Shown piece after piece: positions 1-8,589 of a stretch of DNA of 64,000 nucleotides. Position numbers and translations under genes: made by a program. Positions within the stretch are counted from its first letter, which is position 1; the number at the start of each line of letters is the position of its first letter. Origin of the DNA: Marinobacter halodurans (GTDB lineage Bacteria > Pseudomonadota > Gammaproteobacteria > Pseudomonadales > Oleiphilaceae); assembly GCF_004327985.1 (NCBI RefSeq), contig NZ_SJDL01000011.1, positions 1 through 64,000 of the forward strand, written 5' to 3'. Below the pieces are notes generated by a model. It had not been told where the DNA came from. It saw nothing but the letters and a program-made list of their open reading frames with translations, and searched no databases.

Positions 1-1459
1 CTTCGAAGCGCAGTTCGTTGGAGCCGTCCCCTTTGTGGGTCTGGGTCTTTAAGGTGGTTCGGGTCTTGTGTTCCGGCAGCGCGTAGGGCGGTGTGTTGGA
101 CGCGTGGTAGGTGCGGCCGGTGATGATTGGCTGGTCCGGGTCGCCGTCCAGGAAGGAGACGATGACCTCGTGGCCGATGCGGGGTAACGCCATGAAGCCG
201 TAGCGGCCCCCGGCCCAGCCCTGGCTGACCCTGAGCCAGGCGCTGCTGTGTTCGTCATTGTTCGAGTAGCGGTCCCACGGGAACCTTACCTTGACCCGGC
301 CGTGTTCGTCGCAGTGGATCTCCTCCCCCGGCGGGCCGGTGACGAGGGCGATTTGGGGCCCGTCCATGATCGGACGCTCGGGTGGTTCCGGCCGCCAGGC
401 GGTATCCCCGGGCACGCTCTTAAAGGTGTTGCTGTAGGTGGTCGGCTCGGAACCCCCTTCCTCTTCCAGCGCCTGGGGCTGCTGGCCGGTGTGGGTGACC
501 TGGGTGATCAGCCAGTCCCGGTTGAGGCTGTCATTCGTATGGCCGGACAGGGTGACCTTGGCCCCGGCGCTGAAGTCCGGGCGGTTGCTCTCGCCACTTC
601 CGAGGCTGGCGTCCTTGCGCAGGCTGTCCAGTCGCGCTTCGGTGTAGGGCTGGCCGGAGGCATCGCCCTTGAACCGGCCCGGGTAGTCGTAGTGTTCGTA
701 GTCGCGGCGCTGGCTGTCCAGGTCCGCCGCATGGGCCTGGTGCATCAGGGCGTAGGCGGGGTTCCTGAAGGTGTAGTCCTTCAGGGCCACACCGGCGACG
801 GAGACGGTCTCGGTGTAGCTGAATTTAAAGACGCAGGGGGTCTTGTGGGAACCGCCTGACGTGGCGTTGTAACCCACTTCCGGGAGTTGCGGGGCGTCCC
901 GGTGATGATCGGCGATCACGATCGGCTGACCGGCGGTGGTCGGGTCGAAGCGGTAGTGCCAGCCTTCCTCGGCGGCAATCCGGCTGAGAAAAGCCAGATC
1001 CGTTTCCCGGTGCTGGACGCAGTATTCCCGTTCTTGCGGAGTCCGCTTCAGATCAAAGGTCTTGTCCACCAGCCCCCGCTCGTCCAGCAGGGTGCCGAGA
1101 ATCACATCCGGGGTCTGCTGCTGGAAGAGGCGGCTGTTGTGCATCAGCCCCAGGCGCCACAGGGCGGGTCGCACCTCGACTTCATAGCGGGTGCGGCGGT
1201 GGCCGCTGTCGCCCCGGCTGAAAGACGTCACCACGCCCTGGACGTTGCGCAGGGCCTGGCCGTCCTGCCAGATCACCAGTTCCATGCCCTGGTCCAGCAC
1301 ATCGCTGGCGGCGAGGTCGGCGAAGGTGCTGGCCAGCTTGAGGGTCAGGGTAAAGGGCCGGGACAGGTGCTCTTCGAGTTCGAACTCGACCACCGCGAAG
1401 GTGTCGTCCGGCAGGCTGCCGAGGCGGGCCGTGAACTGCAGGCCGGTGGGTTGAGGCAT
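1..1459 (-). CDS. vgrG: Type VI secretion tip protein VgrG (C-terminus beyond window)
   Basis: The frame is open from an ATG at 1459 to the left edge, giving 486 residues and no stop. VgrG trimers form the spike that caps the Hcp tube of the type VI secretion system. The first ~370 residues look like the gp27-like part. From about residue 378 comes the gp5-like OB fold with the family signature GRVKVRFPWD (387-396) and then LPRIGHEVIVSFLDGDPDQP. The last visible residues, KTQTHKGDGSNELRFE, begin the beta-helix needle. An AAGGAAG ribosome site lies just upstream of 1459. Any C-terminal effector extension or downstream cargo gene would be outside the window. hcp lies 197 bases upstream in the same direction. 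Confidence 0.95.
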   Translation of the reverse strand, partial: MPQPTGLQFTARLGSLPDDTFAVVEFELEEHLSRPFTLTLKLASTFADLAASDVLDQGMELVIWQDGQALRNVQGVVTSFSRGDSGHRRTRYEVEVRPALWRLGLMHNSRLFQQQTPDVILGTLLDERGLVDKTFDLKRTPQEREYCVQHRETDLAFLSRIAAEEGWHYRFDPTTAGQPIVIADHHRDAPQLPEVGYNATSGGSHKTPCVFKFSYTETVSVAGVALKDYTFRNPAYALMHQAHAADLDSQRRDYEHYDYPGRFKGDASGQPYTEARLDSLRKDASLGSGESNRPDFSAGAKVTLSGHTNDSLNRDWLITQVTHTGQQPQALEEEGGSEPTTYSNTFKSVPGDTAWRPEPPERPIMDGPQIALVTGPPGEEIHCDEHGRVKVRFPWDRYSNNDEHSSAWLRVSQGWAGGRYGFMALPRIGHEVIVSFLDGDPDQPIITGRTYHASNTPPYALPEHKTRTTLKTQTHKGDGSNELRFE

Positions 1460-1598
1460 AGGGAGCTCTTCCTTAAGTCGTGACTGCATCCTGCAACGGG
1501 CAGACGCCGCCCGCTAAATCGCCGGATTCTAACCGCTCCGGTCCGTAAGGCTGTAAGCGATCTCGCAAGGTGATAGCCGTTATCTCTCAATGCGCCCA

Positions 1599-1622
1599 AA
1601 CGGCCAGCCGGGGCTGGCCGTT
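1599..1622 (-). terminator. Hairpin after hcp
   Basis: An 11-bp perfect inverted repeat (AACGGCCAGCC / GGCTGGCCGTT) with a 2-base centre lies between hcp and vgrG. Read leftward it is followed by only three T residues, so it may act as a partial terminator or processing stem that keeps hcp transcript above vgrG transcript. The function is inferred from position. Confidence 0.5.
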
Positions 1623-1656
1623 CCGTAACACTCAATTTATCGGGTTAACCGACAGA

Positions 1657-2175
1657 TCAAGCTTCGATCGGGGAACGCCAGTCGTCAGAGCCGGAGGTGC
1701 CGGCAATGCCGTGCTCCCAGGTGACCTTGCGGTAGGCCAGGGAGACTTCGACCAGCTGGGTGAACTCGGTCTTGGCCGCGTCCTGGCAGTGGGGCATGCT
1801 GCAGTCGATGTTGATGATGGTGGCGTCTTCCAGGATGGTGGAGAAGAAATGCTCCTGTTTACCTTCCACGGAGGTGCGGTACCACTTCAGCTCGACCTTG
1901 GGCAGCATCTCGCCGGAGGCCAGGGCGTTGTACATCAGCGGGGTGGCCTTGTTCAGGGCCGCGGTGAACTTGAACGGCTTGTGCACGCGCTGGCCGGAGG
2001 GCTGGCCGGACTGCGGGTCGGTCGGGACGGTGACGGTGTGGTCGAACTGCTGGACCAGCACTTCGTCCTCGTGGCCTTCGACGTAGATGTTGCCGACGGA
2101 ATCGGCGGTGAAGGCGCCGGCGGTGATGTTGCCCTGGGTCTGGCCTTCGATGCTGATATAACATGGGGTTGGCAT
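1657..2175 (-). CDS. hcp: Type VI secretion tube protein Hcp
   Basis: A 172-residue protein of the Hcp family, whose hexameric rings stack into the inner tube of the type VI secretion system and are themselves secreted. It opens MPTPCYISIEGQTQGNI, typical of Hcp1-like proteins, with the expected length and no signal peptide. The start at 2175 is supported by an AAGGAG ribosome site. It lies upstream of vgrG and is separated from it by a hairpin. The sheath, baseplate and membrane-complex genes are not in the window, so this is either an orphan hcp-vgrG island or the edge of a full cluster. Confidence 0.95.
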   Translation of the reverse strand: MPTPCYISIEGQTQGNITAGAFTADSVGNIYVEGHEDEVLVQQFDHTVTVPTDPQSGQPSGQRVHKPFKFTAALNKATPLMYNALASGEMLPKVELKWYRTSVEGKQEHFFSTILEDATIINIDCSMPHCQDAAKTEFTQLVEVSLAYRKVTWEHGIAGTSGSDDWRSPIEA

Positions 2176-2241
2176 AGTCTGCTCCTTGACGGAAAAACAA
2201 GTGAATAAGGGTGAGTCCCTTCAAAAGGACCTCCCCCTAAC

Positions 2242-2257
2242 AACACATTCCGTGCCA
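2242..2257 (-). promoter_or_regulatory. Possible sigma-54-like promoter upstream of hcp
   Basis: On the minus strand the sequence TGGCACGGAATGTGTT has an exact -24 element (TGGCACG), but its -12 element reads TGT where TGC is expected. It lies about 67 bases upstream of hcp. Sigma-54 control of hcp/vgrG genes is known in several gammaproteobacteria, so the position is sensible, but the imperfect -12 keeps this tentative. The rest of the 320-base gap (2176-2495) is AT-rich around 2260-2400 and shows no gene. Confidence 0.3.
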
Positions 2258-2495
2258 GAAATTAAAACAGCAGCAAAAACAGCGGACTAGCCAGAAAACG
2301 CCAAAACCACACATCCCGGATCGAGCAAAATCTTGCTCAAATCGAGCGAAAAGTTGCCCAGGCGGGCAATAAATTACCCGAATATCGATGAATCCGCAGC
2401 GGTCCCGAGGCAGCGAGACGGCCAGGAGGTCTCCAACCTATGCCGGGAAGCCCGGCCAACACGCCACGGGTTTCCCACACCTCCCCCGGACGATC

Positions 2496-3170
2496 TCAAG
2501 CGAGGTCGTCGAGAGCATCGCGCAGCCCATGCAGGCTGTGGATAACGGCGGACGGCGCCAGCCCCCAATCCTCGAACGGCACCGCCGTATCCCGCTGCAC
2601 CCAGATGGCGGACAGCCCGGCCGAACGCGCGCCGATCACGTCCCAGGCGTTGGAGGACACGAGGCACAATGGCTGGTCGTAGGCGCCGGTGGCCCGACGG
2701 GCATAGGCATAGACCGCCGGGTCCGGTTTGAAGCTCTTGATGTCGTCTACCGAGACCAGCCCGGTCAGACAGGACCGCAGGCCGTTATGTCCCAGCACTT
2801 TCTCCAGCGCCGGGTAACTGCCATTGGAAAAGGCAAAGCAGGGATACACCTCGCCCAGCTCGGCCAACACCGGCCCGGCATCCGGGAATGCCGGCAGCGA
2901 CAGGTAGGCCTGCATCAACTCATCTTCGCGCGGCGCGGACAGCGTCAATCCCTGCAGGGCCATCGCATGTCGCAACGCCTCGCGGGTACAGACGCCGAAA
3001 TCCGCGTAGAGGCGCATCAGCCCGCGGCGGAATGAAAACTCCAGCTGTTTTTCCCGCCACAGGCGGCTGACCGCCGCGGCCTGCTCGCCACAATCCGCTT
3101 TCAGGTGGTCGGTCATGCCCTGGGGATCCACCAGGGTACCGTAGACGTCAAAGGCCAGATGCATTGTCAT
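2496..3170 (-). CDS. Haloacid dehalogenase, type II (HAD superfamily)
   Basis: A 224-residue HAD-fold hydrolase resembling (S)-2-haloacid dehalogenases, which convert 2-haloalkanoates to 2-hydroxyalkanoates. Visible active-site elements are the nucleophile D8 in FDVYGTLVDP, R39, S115-N116 in FSNGS, K148 in SFKPD, and S172/N174/D177 in SSNAWD. This set matches L-2-haloacid dehalogenase rather than a phosphatase. It is cytoplasmic. The gene diverges from a LysR regulator across 220 bases, so that regulator could control it. Physiological substrate is unknown. Confidence 0.85.
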   Translation of the reverse strand: MTMHLAFDVYGTLVDPQGMTDHLKADCGEQAAAVSRLWREKQLEFSFRRGLMRLYADFGVCTREALRHAMALQGLTLSAPREDELMQAYLSLPAFPDAGPVLAELGEVYPCFAFSNGSYPALEKVLGHNGLRSCLTGLVSVDDIKSFKPDPAVYAYARRATGAYDQPLCLVSSNAWDVIGARSAGLSAIWVQRDTAVPFEDWGLAPSAVIHSLHGLRDALDDLA

Positions 3171-3390
3171 GGGCGTGCTCCATCAAACCGGGTTGCCACG
3201 TTTCCATGGTTTCGCACGGCCATCCCGGCTGATTGACAGGAAGTTTCAGCCCAGTGTACGCCATCCTGTCCCTTGCTGTGTGGTTGCCCGGCTGACCGAC
3301 CATCCCTGCTTCGACACGGTGACGGAAAGGAGATGCCGTTTTTCGCCGGGACAGTGGCCGTCGAGCGGGAGGCGCCGTACACTGCCATTC

Positions 3391-4305
3391 ATGAATCCAA
3401 TCGATCAGTTCAACCTCGATATCCGCTCGCTCAGCGTCTTCCTGGCGGTGCTTGACGAAGGCAGCGTGTCGGCGGCGGCCGTGAGACTCGGAGTCAGTCA
3501 GTCCGCGGTCAGCCATACCCTGGACCGCCTGCGCCAGGCCCTCGGCGACCCGCTCTTCGTCAAGGCGGGGCGGGGCATCACACCCACCCGCTACGCGCTG
3601 GATACCGGCCCCCATGTGCGCCAGCTGGTGCAGGAACTGCGCGGGCTGGCGCTGGGACCACCGTTTACCCCGGCCGAGGCCCGCCTGACCGTGACCATCG
3701 CCGCCAACGACTACCAGCGGGACCTGCTGCTGCCGGCCCTGGCGCGGGTGCTGCAATCGGAGGCACCGGGCATCGAACTGCAGGTGACCCCCTCGGGCAT
3801 TCCCACCCCGGATCGCCTGCGCCGGGACCTGTGCGACCTGATGATCACCCCGCACCCGCCGCCCGCCAGCGACATCCTCCAGCGGCGCCTGCTGGATGAC
3901 CGTATGGTGGTGTTCTACGACCCCACCCAGCGCGAGGCGCCGGCCGACATGGCAGAGTACCTCGCCAGCCGGCACATCTCCATCGTCTTCAACACCGGCG
4001 AGCGGCTGGGGATGGACGAGGTCCTGGCCAGCCAGGGCATGGTGCGGGATGCGGCGGTGACCGTCTCCAACTTCTCGGGATTGCCGGCCTTCCTGCGGGG
4101 CACCCCGCTGCTGGCATCCGCGCCTGCGCGCCTCAAGCATGGCATGCTGCGGGACTTCGCCGTCGCCCCGCTGCCCTTCCGCCATCGCACCTTCAGCCTC
4201 TACCTGCTCTGGCACCAGCGTCACCACAAGGACCCCGCGCAGCGATGGGTCCGCAACCAGTTGCTCAATGTGGCCAGCCAGCTGCCGGAACAACCGCCCG
4301 AATAA
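3391..4305 (+). CDS. LysR-family transcriptional regulator
   Basis: A 304-residue LysR-type regulator. The N-terminal winged helix-turn-helix spans about residues 10-65 (SVSAAAVRLGVSQSAVSHTL, then DPLFVKAGRGITPT). A [29 protein letters not shown] effector domain follows from about residue 90. I chose the ATG at 3391 because it gives the usual LysR N-terminus; the frame is open further upstream but that stretch has no LysR-like residues. It lies between a divergent dehalogenase gene and a co-directional Bcr/CflA exporter (gap of 111 bases), and either is a plausible target. Confidence 0.93.
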   Translation: MNPIDQFNLDIRSLSVFLAVLDEGSVSAAAVRLGVSQSAVSHTLDRLRQALGDPLFVKAGRGITPTRYALDTGPHVRQLVQELRGLALGPPFTPAEARLTVTIAANDYQRDLLLPALARVLQSEAPGIELQVTPSGIPTPDRLRRDLCDLMITPHPPPASDILQRRLLDDRMVVFYDPTQREAPADMAEYLASRHISIVFNTGERLGMDEVLASQGMVRDAAVTVSNFSGLPAFLRGTPLLASAPARLKHGMLRDFAVAPLPFRHRTFSLYLLWHQRHHKDPAQRWVRNQLLNVASQLPEQPPE

Positions 4306-4416
4306 CCCATCACTTTTGTTCATACATCCAATGAGCGATCCGGTCGTTATCCGACGCCCGGGTTTACGTATGCTGGGCACTGGAAAATCCCCCGATTCAC
4401 TGGAGTGTCCCGGCCG

Positions 4417-5634
4417 ATGCTGTCGCTGACCAGCCTGTCCACCACCGTCCTGCTCGCAGCGGCCGTCGCACTCGGCCCGCTGGCGACGGATATGTACCTG
4501 CCGGCACTGCCCGAACTGGGCGCGACGTTCCGGGCGGACACCGGCCAGGTCCAGTTGACCCTGAGCCTGTACATGGCCGGTTTTGCCCTGGCGCAGTTGA
4601 TCTGTGGCCCGCTGGCGGACCGTTTTGGCCGCAAGCCGATCATGGTGGGCGGCCTGGTGCTGTTTGCCCTGGCCAGCGTCGGCTGCGCCCTGGCCCAGGG
4701 TATCGAAGCGCTGACCCTGTGCCGTTTCCTGCAGGCGTTGGGCGGTTCCGCCGGGCCGGTGCTGGGCCGGGCGGCCGTGAGAGATATCCACAGCCCCCGG
4801 GAAGCCGCCCGCATCATGGCGCTGCTGGCCGCCATCATGGCGGTGGCGCCGGCACTGGCGCCCACCCTGGGCGGCCTCCTGCTGACAACGCTTGGCTGGC
4901 CGTCGATCTTTCTGGTCCTGGCCGGGTATGCCGTCGCCCTCAGCCTGGTCATCGCCCTGCGCCTGCCCGAACCGCTGCCGCGCCATTACCGGCAAACCCT
5001 GAAGCCGGCGAACCTGGCGCGCAATTACTGGACCGTCGCCTGTAACCGCTCCTTCCAGGGCTACGCGCTGATCAATGCGCTGCTGTTCTCGGGCCTGTTC
5101 GCGTTCCTGTCCGGGGCCTCGTTCGTCCTGATCGATTTCCTCGGTGTGTCGCCGACGGCCTTCGGCGCCTACTTCTCGGTGATGGTGTTCGGCTACATGG
5201 CCGGCAGCTTCCTCGCGGCGCGGCTGGGGCAGCGTCTGTCGTCGGACCAGATGCTGCGCCTGGGCCTGGTGATCGCGATCACCGGGGGCACGCTGATGGC
5301 CGGCCTGGCCTGGGCGGAAGTGTTCACCCGGGCCGCCGTGATCCTGCCGCAGATGCTGTTCATGATCGGTGTGGGCATGGTGATGCCCCAGACCCTGGCC
5401 GGCGCCCTCGCCCCCTTCCCGCGGATGGCCGGCTCCGCTTCGGCGCTGTATGGCTTTATCCAGATGGCGGCCGCCGCCGGCGCCGGCACCCTGGTGGGCC
5501 ACCTGCACAATGGCACCAGCCAGACCATGGCCGGCATTATCGCCGGCTGTGCCCTGGCCGCCGGTGTCGCTTACCTGCTGCGCACCGCCCGTTACCCGGC
5601 TCCGAGTTTTGACGTCGTGCCCAGTCATGGCTGA
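4417..5634 (+). CDS. Bcr/CflA-type multidrug MFS exporter
   Basis: A 405-residue, 12-helix major facilitator protein of the DHA1 Bcr/CflA group, acting as a drug/proton antiporter in the inner membrane. It shows the TDMYLPALP motif in helix 1 (24-32) and motif A as GPLADRFGRKP (64-74). The start is taken at ATG 4417, 11 bases after a GGAG; an in-frame GTG at 4405 overlaps that ribosome site and is less likely. It follows the LysR gene on the same strand. Substrate is not predictable from sequence. Confidence 0.92.
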   Translation: MLSLTSLSTTVLLAAAVALGPLATDMYLPALPELGATFRADTGQVQLTLSLYMAGFALAQLICGPLADRFGRKPIMVGGLVLFALASVGCALAQGIEALTLCRFLQALGGSAGPVLGRAAVRDIHSPREAARIMALLAAIMAVAPALAPTLGGLLLTTLGWPSIFLVLAGYAVALSLVIALRLPEPLPRHYRQTLKPANLARNYWTVACNRSFQGYALINALLFSGLFAFLSGASFVLIDFLGVSPTAFGAYFSVMVFGYMAGSFLAARLGQRLSSDQMLRLGLVIAITGGTLMAGLAWAEVFTRAAVILPQMLFMIGVGMVMPQTLAGALAPFPRMAGSASALYGFIQMAAAAGAGTLVGHLHNGTSQTMAGIIAGCALAAGVAYLLRTARYPAPSFDVVPSHG

Positions 5635-5747
5635 GGATAGGAGACCGGCGGCGCATTGCGGCCACGGCATCAACCCGGGTGCCTGATCCGAGAACTTCCC
5701 CGGCGAAATCCGGTCTAGACTTCTTTCATGGTTTTCGCTGAAACCCG

Positions 5748-5847
5748 GGGAGCCTCTGATTAATGCCTGAGTCGGCCCTGGCTTTCAGTGCGATTCGCCT
5801 TCAAGGCGCGCCTTGAAGGCGGCATCAGGCGTTAATCAGAGGTTCCC
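5748..5847. repeat. 100-bp palindromic element with 23-bp inverted termini
   Basis: The ends match as inverted repeats over 23 bases with two mismatches (5748-5770 against 5825-5847; outermost bases GGGAGCCTCTGATTAA). Inside is a perfect 26-base palindrome at 5796-5821 (CGCCTTCAAGGCG and its complement). The termini recall the ends of some IS5-type insertion sequences, so a miniature inverted-repeat element is possible, but no clear target duplication is seen. It lies between the Bcr/CflA gene and tpx, about 90 bases before the tpx start. Confidence 0.75.
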
Positions 5848-5935
5848 TAATCCGAAAGTCGACAGATCCGTTTGCCACAAGACGTGGTAAAACGGTCCAT
5901 CACTTCACCAAGGCCAAACGACAAGGAGCACTTTC

Positions 5936-6433
5936 ATGAGCAAGGTCACACTCGATGGCAACCCGCTGGAGATCGGCGGCCAGTTTCCTGCCAAGGGCGA
6001 CAAAGTCCCGGATTTCTCGCTGACCACCGGCGGCCTGGAAGACAAGGGGCTGAGCGCCTGGGCCGGCAAACGCAAGATCCTGAACATCATTCCCAGCATC
6101 GACACCGGCGTGTGCGCGGCGTCCACCAGCAAGTTCAACGAGAAGGCCGGCAGCCTCGACAACACCGTGGTCCTGGTGATCTCCGCCGACCTGCCGTTCG
6201 CCGCCAGCCGTTTCTGCGGTGCCGAGGGCCTGGAGAACGTGGAAACCCTGTCCACCTTCCGTAACGACAGCTTCCGTGAGGACTACGGCGTGGCCATCAA
6301 CAGCGGTCCGCTGAGAGGCCTGTGCTCGCGCGCGGTGATCGTGCTGGACGAGAACAATACGGTCCTGCACAGCCAGTTGGTTGGCGAAATCAAGGAAGAA
6401 CCGGATTACGACGCCGCCCTCGCAGCCCTTTAA
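5936..6433 (+). CDS. tpx: Thiol peroxidase Tpx (atypical 2-Cys peroxiredoxin)
   Basis: A 165-residue thiol peroxidase that reduces H2O2 and alkyl hydroperoxides using thioredoxin. The peroxidatic cysteine is C60 in [12 protein letters not shown] and the resolving cysteine is C93 in SRFCGAEG, as in E. coli Tpx. Length and N-terminus match the family. An AAGGAG site precedes the start by 7 bases. It is preceded by a palindromic element and followed by a hairpin, so it is probably transcribed alone. A monofunctional antioxidant role is well supported. Confidence 0.97.
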   Translation: MSKVTLDGNPLEIGGQFPAKGDKVPDFSLTTGGLEDKGLSAWAGKRKILNIIPSIDTGVCAASTSKFNEKAGSLDNTVVLVISADLPFAASRFCGAEGLENVETLSTFRNDSFREDYGVAINSGPLRGLCSRAVIVLDENNTVLHSQLVGEIKEEPDYDAALAAL

Positions 6434-6447
6434 TCAAGTCCACATGC

Positions 6448-6469
6448 ACCGGGGCCACCAGGCCCCGGT
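6448..6469 (+). terminator. Hairpin after tpx
   Basis: A perfect 9-bp GC-rich stem (ACCGGGGCC / GGCCCCGGT) with an ACCA loop begins 15 bases after the tpx stop. There is no T tract, so termination strength is uncertain. Confidence 0.5.
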
Positions 6470-6549
6470 CATCCCGCACTGCCCTCCCGCATTCCGACTG
6501 GTAAACTGCCTCTTCATTTTCTGCCCGCACACGCAGGTTGCCCGCTAAC

Positions 6550-7887
6550 GTGAGTTCCCAGATCGATCCCAACCGCCCACTCAGCCGCCAGTTGCTGGCC
6601 ATGACCTGGCCCATGCTGTTCGGCGTGCTGTCACTGATGAGCTTCCAGTTGGTGGACAGCATCTTTATCGGGCAACTGGGTCGGGATCCCTTGGCAGCGC
6701 TGGGTTTCACCGTACCGATGCAGCAGTTGATCATCGGCCTGCAGGTCGGCCTGGGCATCGCCACCACGGCCATTATCTCCCGCACCCTGGGCGCCGGCGA
6801 TGACACCCGCGCCGAACGACTGGGCGGTCTGGTGGTGTTTATCGGTGGCGGAATGGTGCTGTTGCTGGCGGGCCTGCTCTGGTTGTGCCGCCACCCGATA
6901 CTCCAACTGCTGGGTGCCGAACCCGGCCTGATGCCGCTGATCTCCACCTACTGGATCCCCTGGCTGGGGGCCGCCTGGCTGGGCGCGATGGCCTATTTCG
7001 GCTACAGCGTGTGCCGCTCCCACGGCGATACCCGCCTGCCCGGCTACGTGATGGTGGCCACCAGCCTGGTCAACATCGCGCTGGATCCTCTGTACATCTT
7101 CGTCTTCGATTGGGGTCTGCCCGGCGCCGCGCTGGCCACCATGACCGCCTTCACCCTGGGCATCCTGGGGGTGTATCCGAAGCTGCTGCACCGCGGCTGG
7201 CTGCGCTTCGATCTGTCGGCCCTGGCCCTCGGACCCGCCGTGCGTCAGTTGGGTGGGATCATGGCCCCGGCGATGATGAGCCAGTTGATGCCGCCCCTCG
7301 CTGCCAGCCTCGCCACGGCGCTGGTGGCCGGTTTCGGCACCGCGGCCGTCGCCGCCTGGGGTCTGGGCACCCGGCTCGAATTCTTTTCCATTGTGGTGGT
7401 GCTGGCCCTGACCATGTCCATGCCCCCGATGATCGGCCGTTTCCTCGGTTCCGGCGATATCGACCGGATCCACAAGCTGGTGCGCATTGCTGTGCGCTTC
7501 GTGGTGGTCTGGCAACTCACCATCGGCCTGGTGTGGCTGGTGCTGTCCGGCTTCGTGTCGGAGCTGTTCACCGCGGATGCGTCGGTCACCACGGTCCTGC
7601 ACAGCTACCTGGTGCAGGTGCCGCTGAGTTACTGCGGACTCGGCGTTTGCATGCTGATGGTGTCGGTCTGCAACGCGCTGGGACTGTCGATGCGGGCGCT
7701 GTTGGTCTCGGTACTGCGGCTGTTCCTGTGTTACCTGCCCTGCCTCTGGATCGGATCGCAGATCGGCGGCATCGAAGGGCTGCTCAGCGGGGCGCTGGTG
7801 GGCAACCTGGCGGCCGGGACGCAGGCTTATCTGTTCTATCGGCAGGGCATGGTGAAACTGCGCACGACCGTCACCGAACCAGCCTGA
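6550..7887 (+). CDS. MATE-family multidrug efflux transporter
   Basis: A roughly 445-residue inner-membrane protein with about 12 hydrophobic helices in two MatE halves, exporting drugs or organic cations in exchange for Na+ or H+. The N-terminal half shows the characteristic FQLVDSIFIGQLGRDPLAAL segment. No ATG suits the N-terminus. GTG 6550 is used here; TTG 6538 is the alternative and neither has a strong ribosome site. It converges on a thioesterase gene, with a palindromic repeat in the gap. Substrate unknown. Confidence 0.9.
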   Translation: MSSQIDPNRPLSRQLLAMTWPMLFGVLSLMSFQLVDSIFIGQLGRDPLAALGFTVPMQQLIIGLQVGLGIATTAIISRTLGAGDDTRAERLGGLVVFIGGGMVLLLAGLLWLCRHPILQLLGAEPGLMPLISTYWIPWLGAAWLGAMAYFGYSVCRSHGDTRLPGYVMVATSLVNIALDPLYIFVFDWGLPGAALATMTAFTLGILGVYPKLLHRGWLRFDLSALALGPAVRQLGGIMAPAMMSQLMPPLAASLATALVAGFGTAAVAAWGLGTRLEFFSIVVVLALTMSMPPMIGRFLGSGDIDRIHKLVRIAVRFVVVWQLTIGLVWLVLSGFVSELFTADASVTTVLHSYLVQVPLSYCGLGVCMLMVSVCNALGLSMRALLVSVLRLFLCYLPCLWIGSQIGGIEGLLSGALVGNLAAGTQAYLFYRQGMVKLRTTVTEPA

Positions 7888-7915
7888 AACCGGTCACGTC
7901 AACTCGAGATATGAA

Positions 7916-8003
7916 GGAAGCGAATGGTCATCCTTGCCGGTCGCATTAGCCGACCAGGGACGGCCGTCTAATGCAGCGTAGGCAAGGATGACCATTCGCT
8001 TCC
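7916..8003 (-). repeat. Palindromic element A (88 bp, short form)
   Basis: The outer arms are a perfect 23-bp inverted repeat (7916-7938 against 7981-8003, beginning GGAAGCGAATGGTCATCC). The core at 7943-7974 folds into a second hairpin (GCATTAGCCGACC ... CTAATGC). Read on the minus strand, the 42-base centre matches element C (23791-23900) at 38 of 42 positions and the outer arm at 19 of 23. It lacks a 22-base second hairpin that copies B and C carry. It lies between two convergent genes and could also terminate both. Confidence 0.85.
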
Positions 8004-8034
8004 CGCCCCCCAAGCCAAATCACTTTGATAAGGC

Positions 8035-8460
8035 CTAAGGAAACTTAGCGCGAAACGCCTCCGGCATCGGCACGACTTTCTTCTCCCGGTAGTTGAAGAA
8101 AACAAACCCGTACTTGGCCAACGCCACCGGCTGCCCGGATTCCGCCTTGGTCACCCGGAATACAAAATCCCCACCGTATTTATTGAAATCCGTCAGCCCG
8201 ATCTCAAAGCGCAGCACTTCCGGGAAAAACGACTCCGACTGATACATCGTCGCCAGATCCGTCACGATGATCCCGGCGCCATCACGGTCCACCTCCTGCA
8301 CGCCGTACTGCACCAACAGTTGCGCCCGGGCCTCGGACAACATGGAAATCAGGGCATCGTTGCCCAGGTGGTTCGCACCGTTGATGTCGGTGATACGGAC
8401 CGGCATTTCGGTGGAGAAGACGAACACATCGTCGGGAAAGGAGAGTTTGACTCGGGCCAT
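8035..8460 (-). CDS. Acyl-CoA thioesterase-like hot-dog protein
   Basis: A 141-residue single hot-dog domain of the 4HBT/YbgC-like type, expected to hydrolyse acyl-CoA or a similar thioester. The segment VRITDINGANHLGNDALIS occupies the place of the usual DxxGHVNN(x)xY motif, with an unusual residue pattern, so activity is not certain. I chose ATG 8460, preceded by AGCAGGA; an in-frame GTG at 8481 is possible. It converges with the MATE gene. Substrate unknown. Confidence 0.75.
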   Translation of the reverse strand: MARVKLSFPDDVFVFSTEMPVRITDINGANHLGNDALISMLSEARAQLLVQYGVQEVDRDGAGIIVTDLATMYQSESFFPEVLRFEIGLTDFNKYGGDFVFRVTKAESGQPVALAKYGFVFFNYREKKVVPMPEAFRAKFP

Positions 8461-8589
8461 AATCCTGCTCGTTCGTGACACGTTAGCGACAAAAAGGAGC
8501 GCCAGTTTACGCGTTTACCAACGTGGTCGCATTCGGATTAAAGGCGCGCTATCGTTGAGACTTTCATTCTCCAGGCAACGACCATCACC

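Noticed and set aside
3252-3383. Inverted repeat CAGTGTACG / CGTACACTG upstream of the LysR gene
   Set aside because: The halves are 114 bases apart and one lies at the ribosome-site position, so it does not form a convincing LysR site.
3148-5673. Very long open frame (841 codons) on the minus strand opposite the LysR and Bcr/CflA genes
   Set aside because: It is rich in Gly, Gln, Arg and His with no recognisable domain and lies antisense to two clear genes. Long antisense frames are expected at this GC content.
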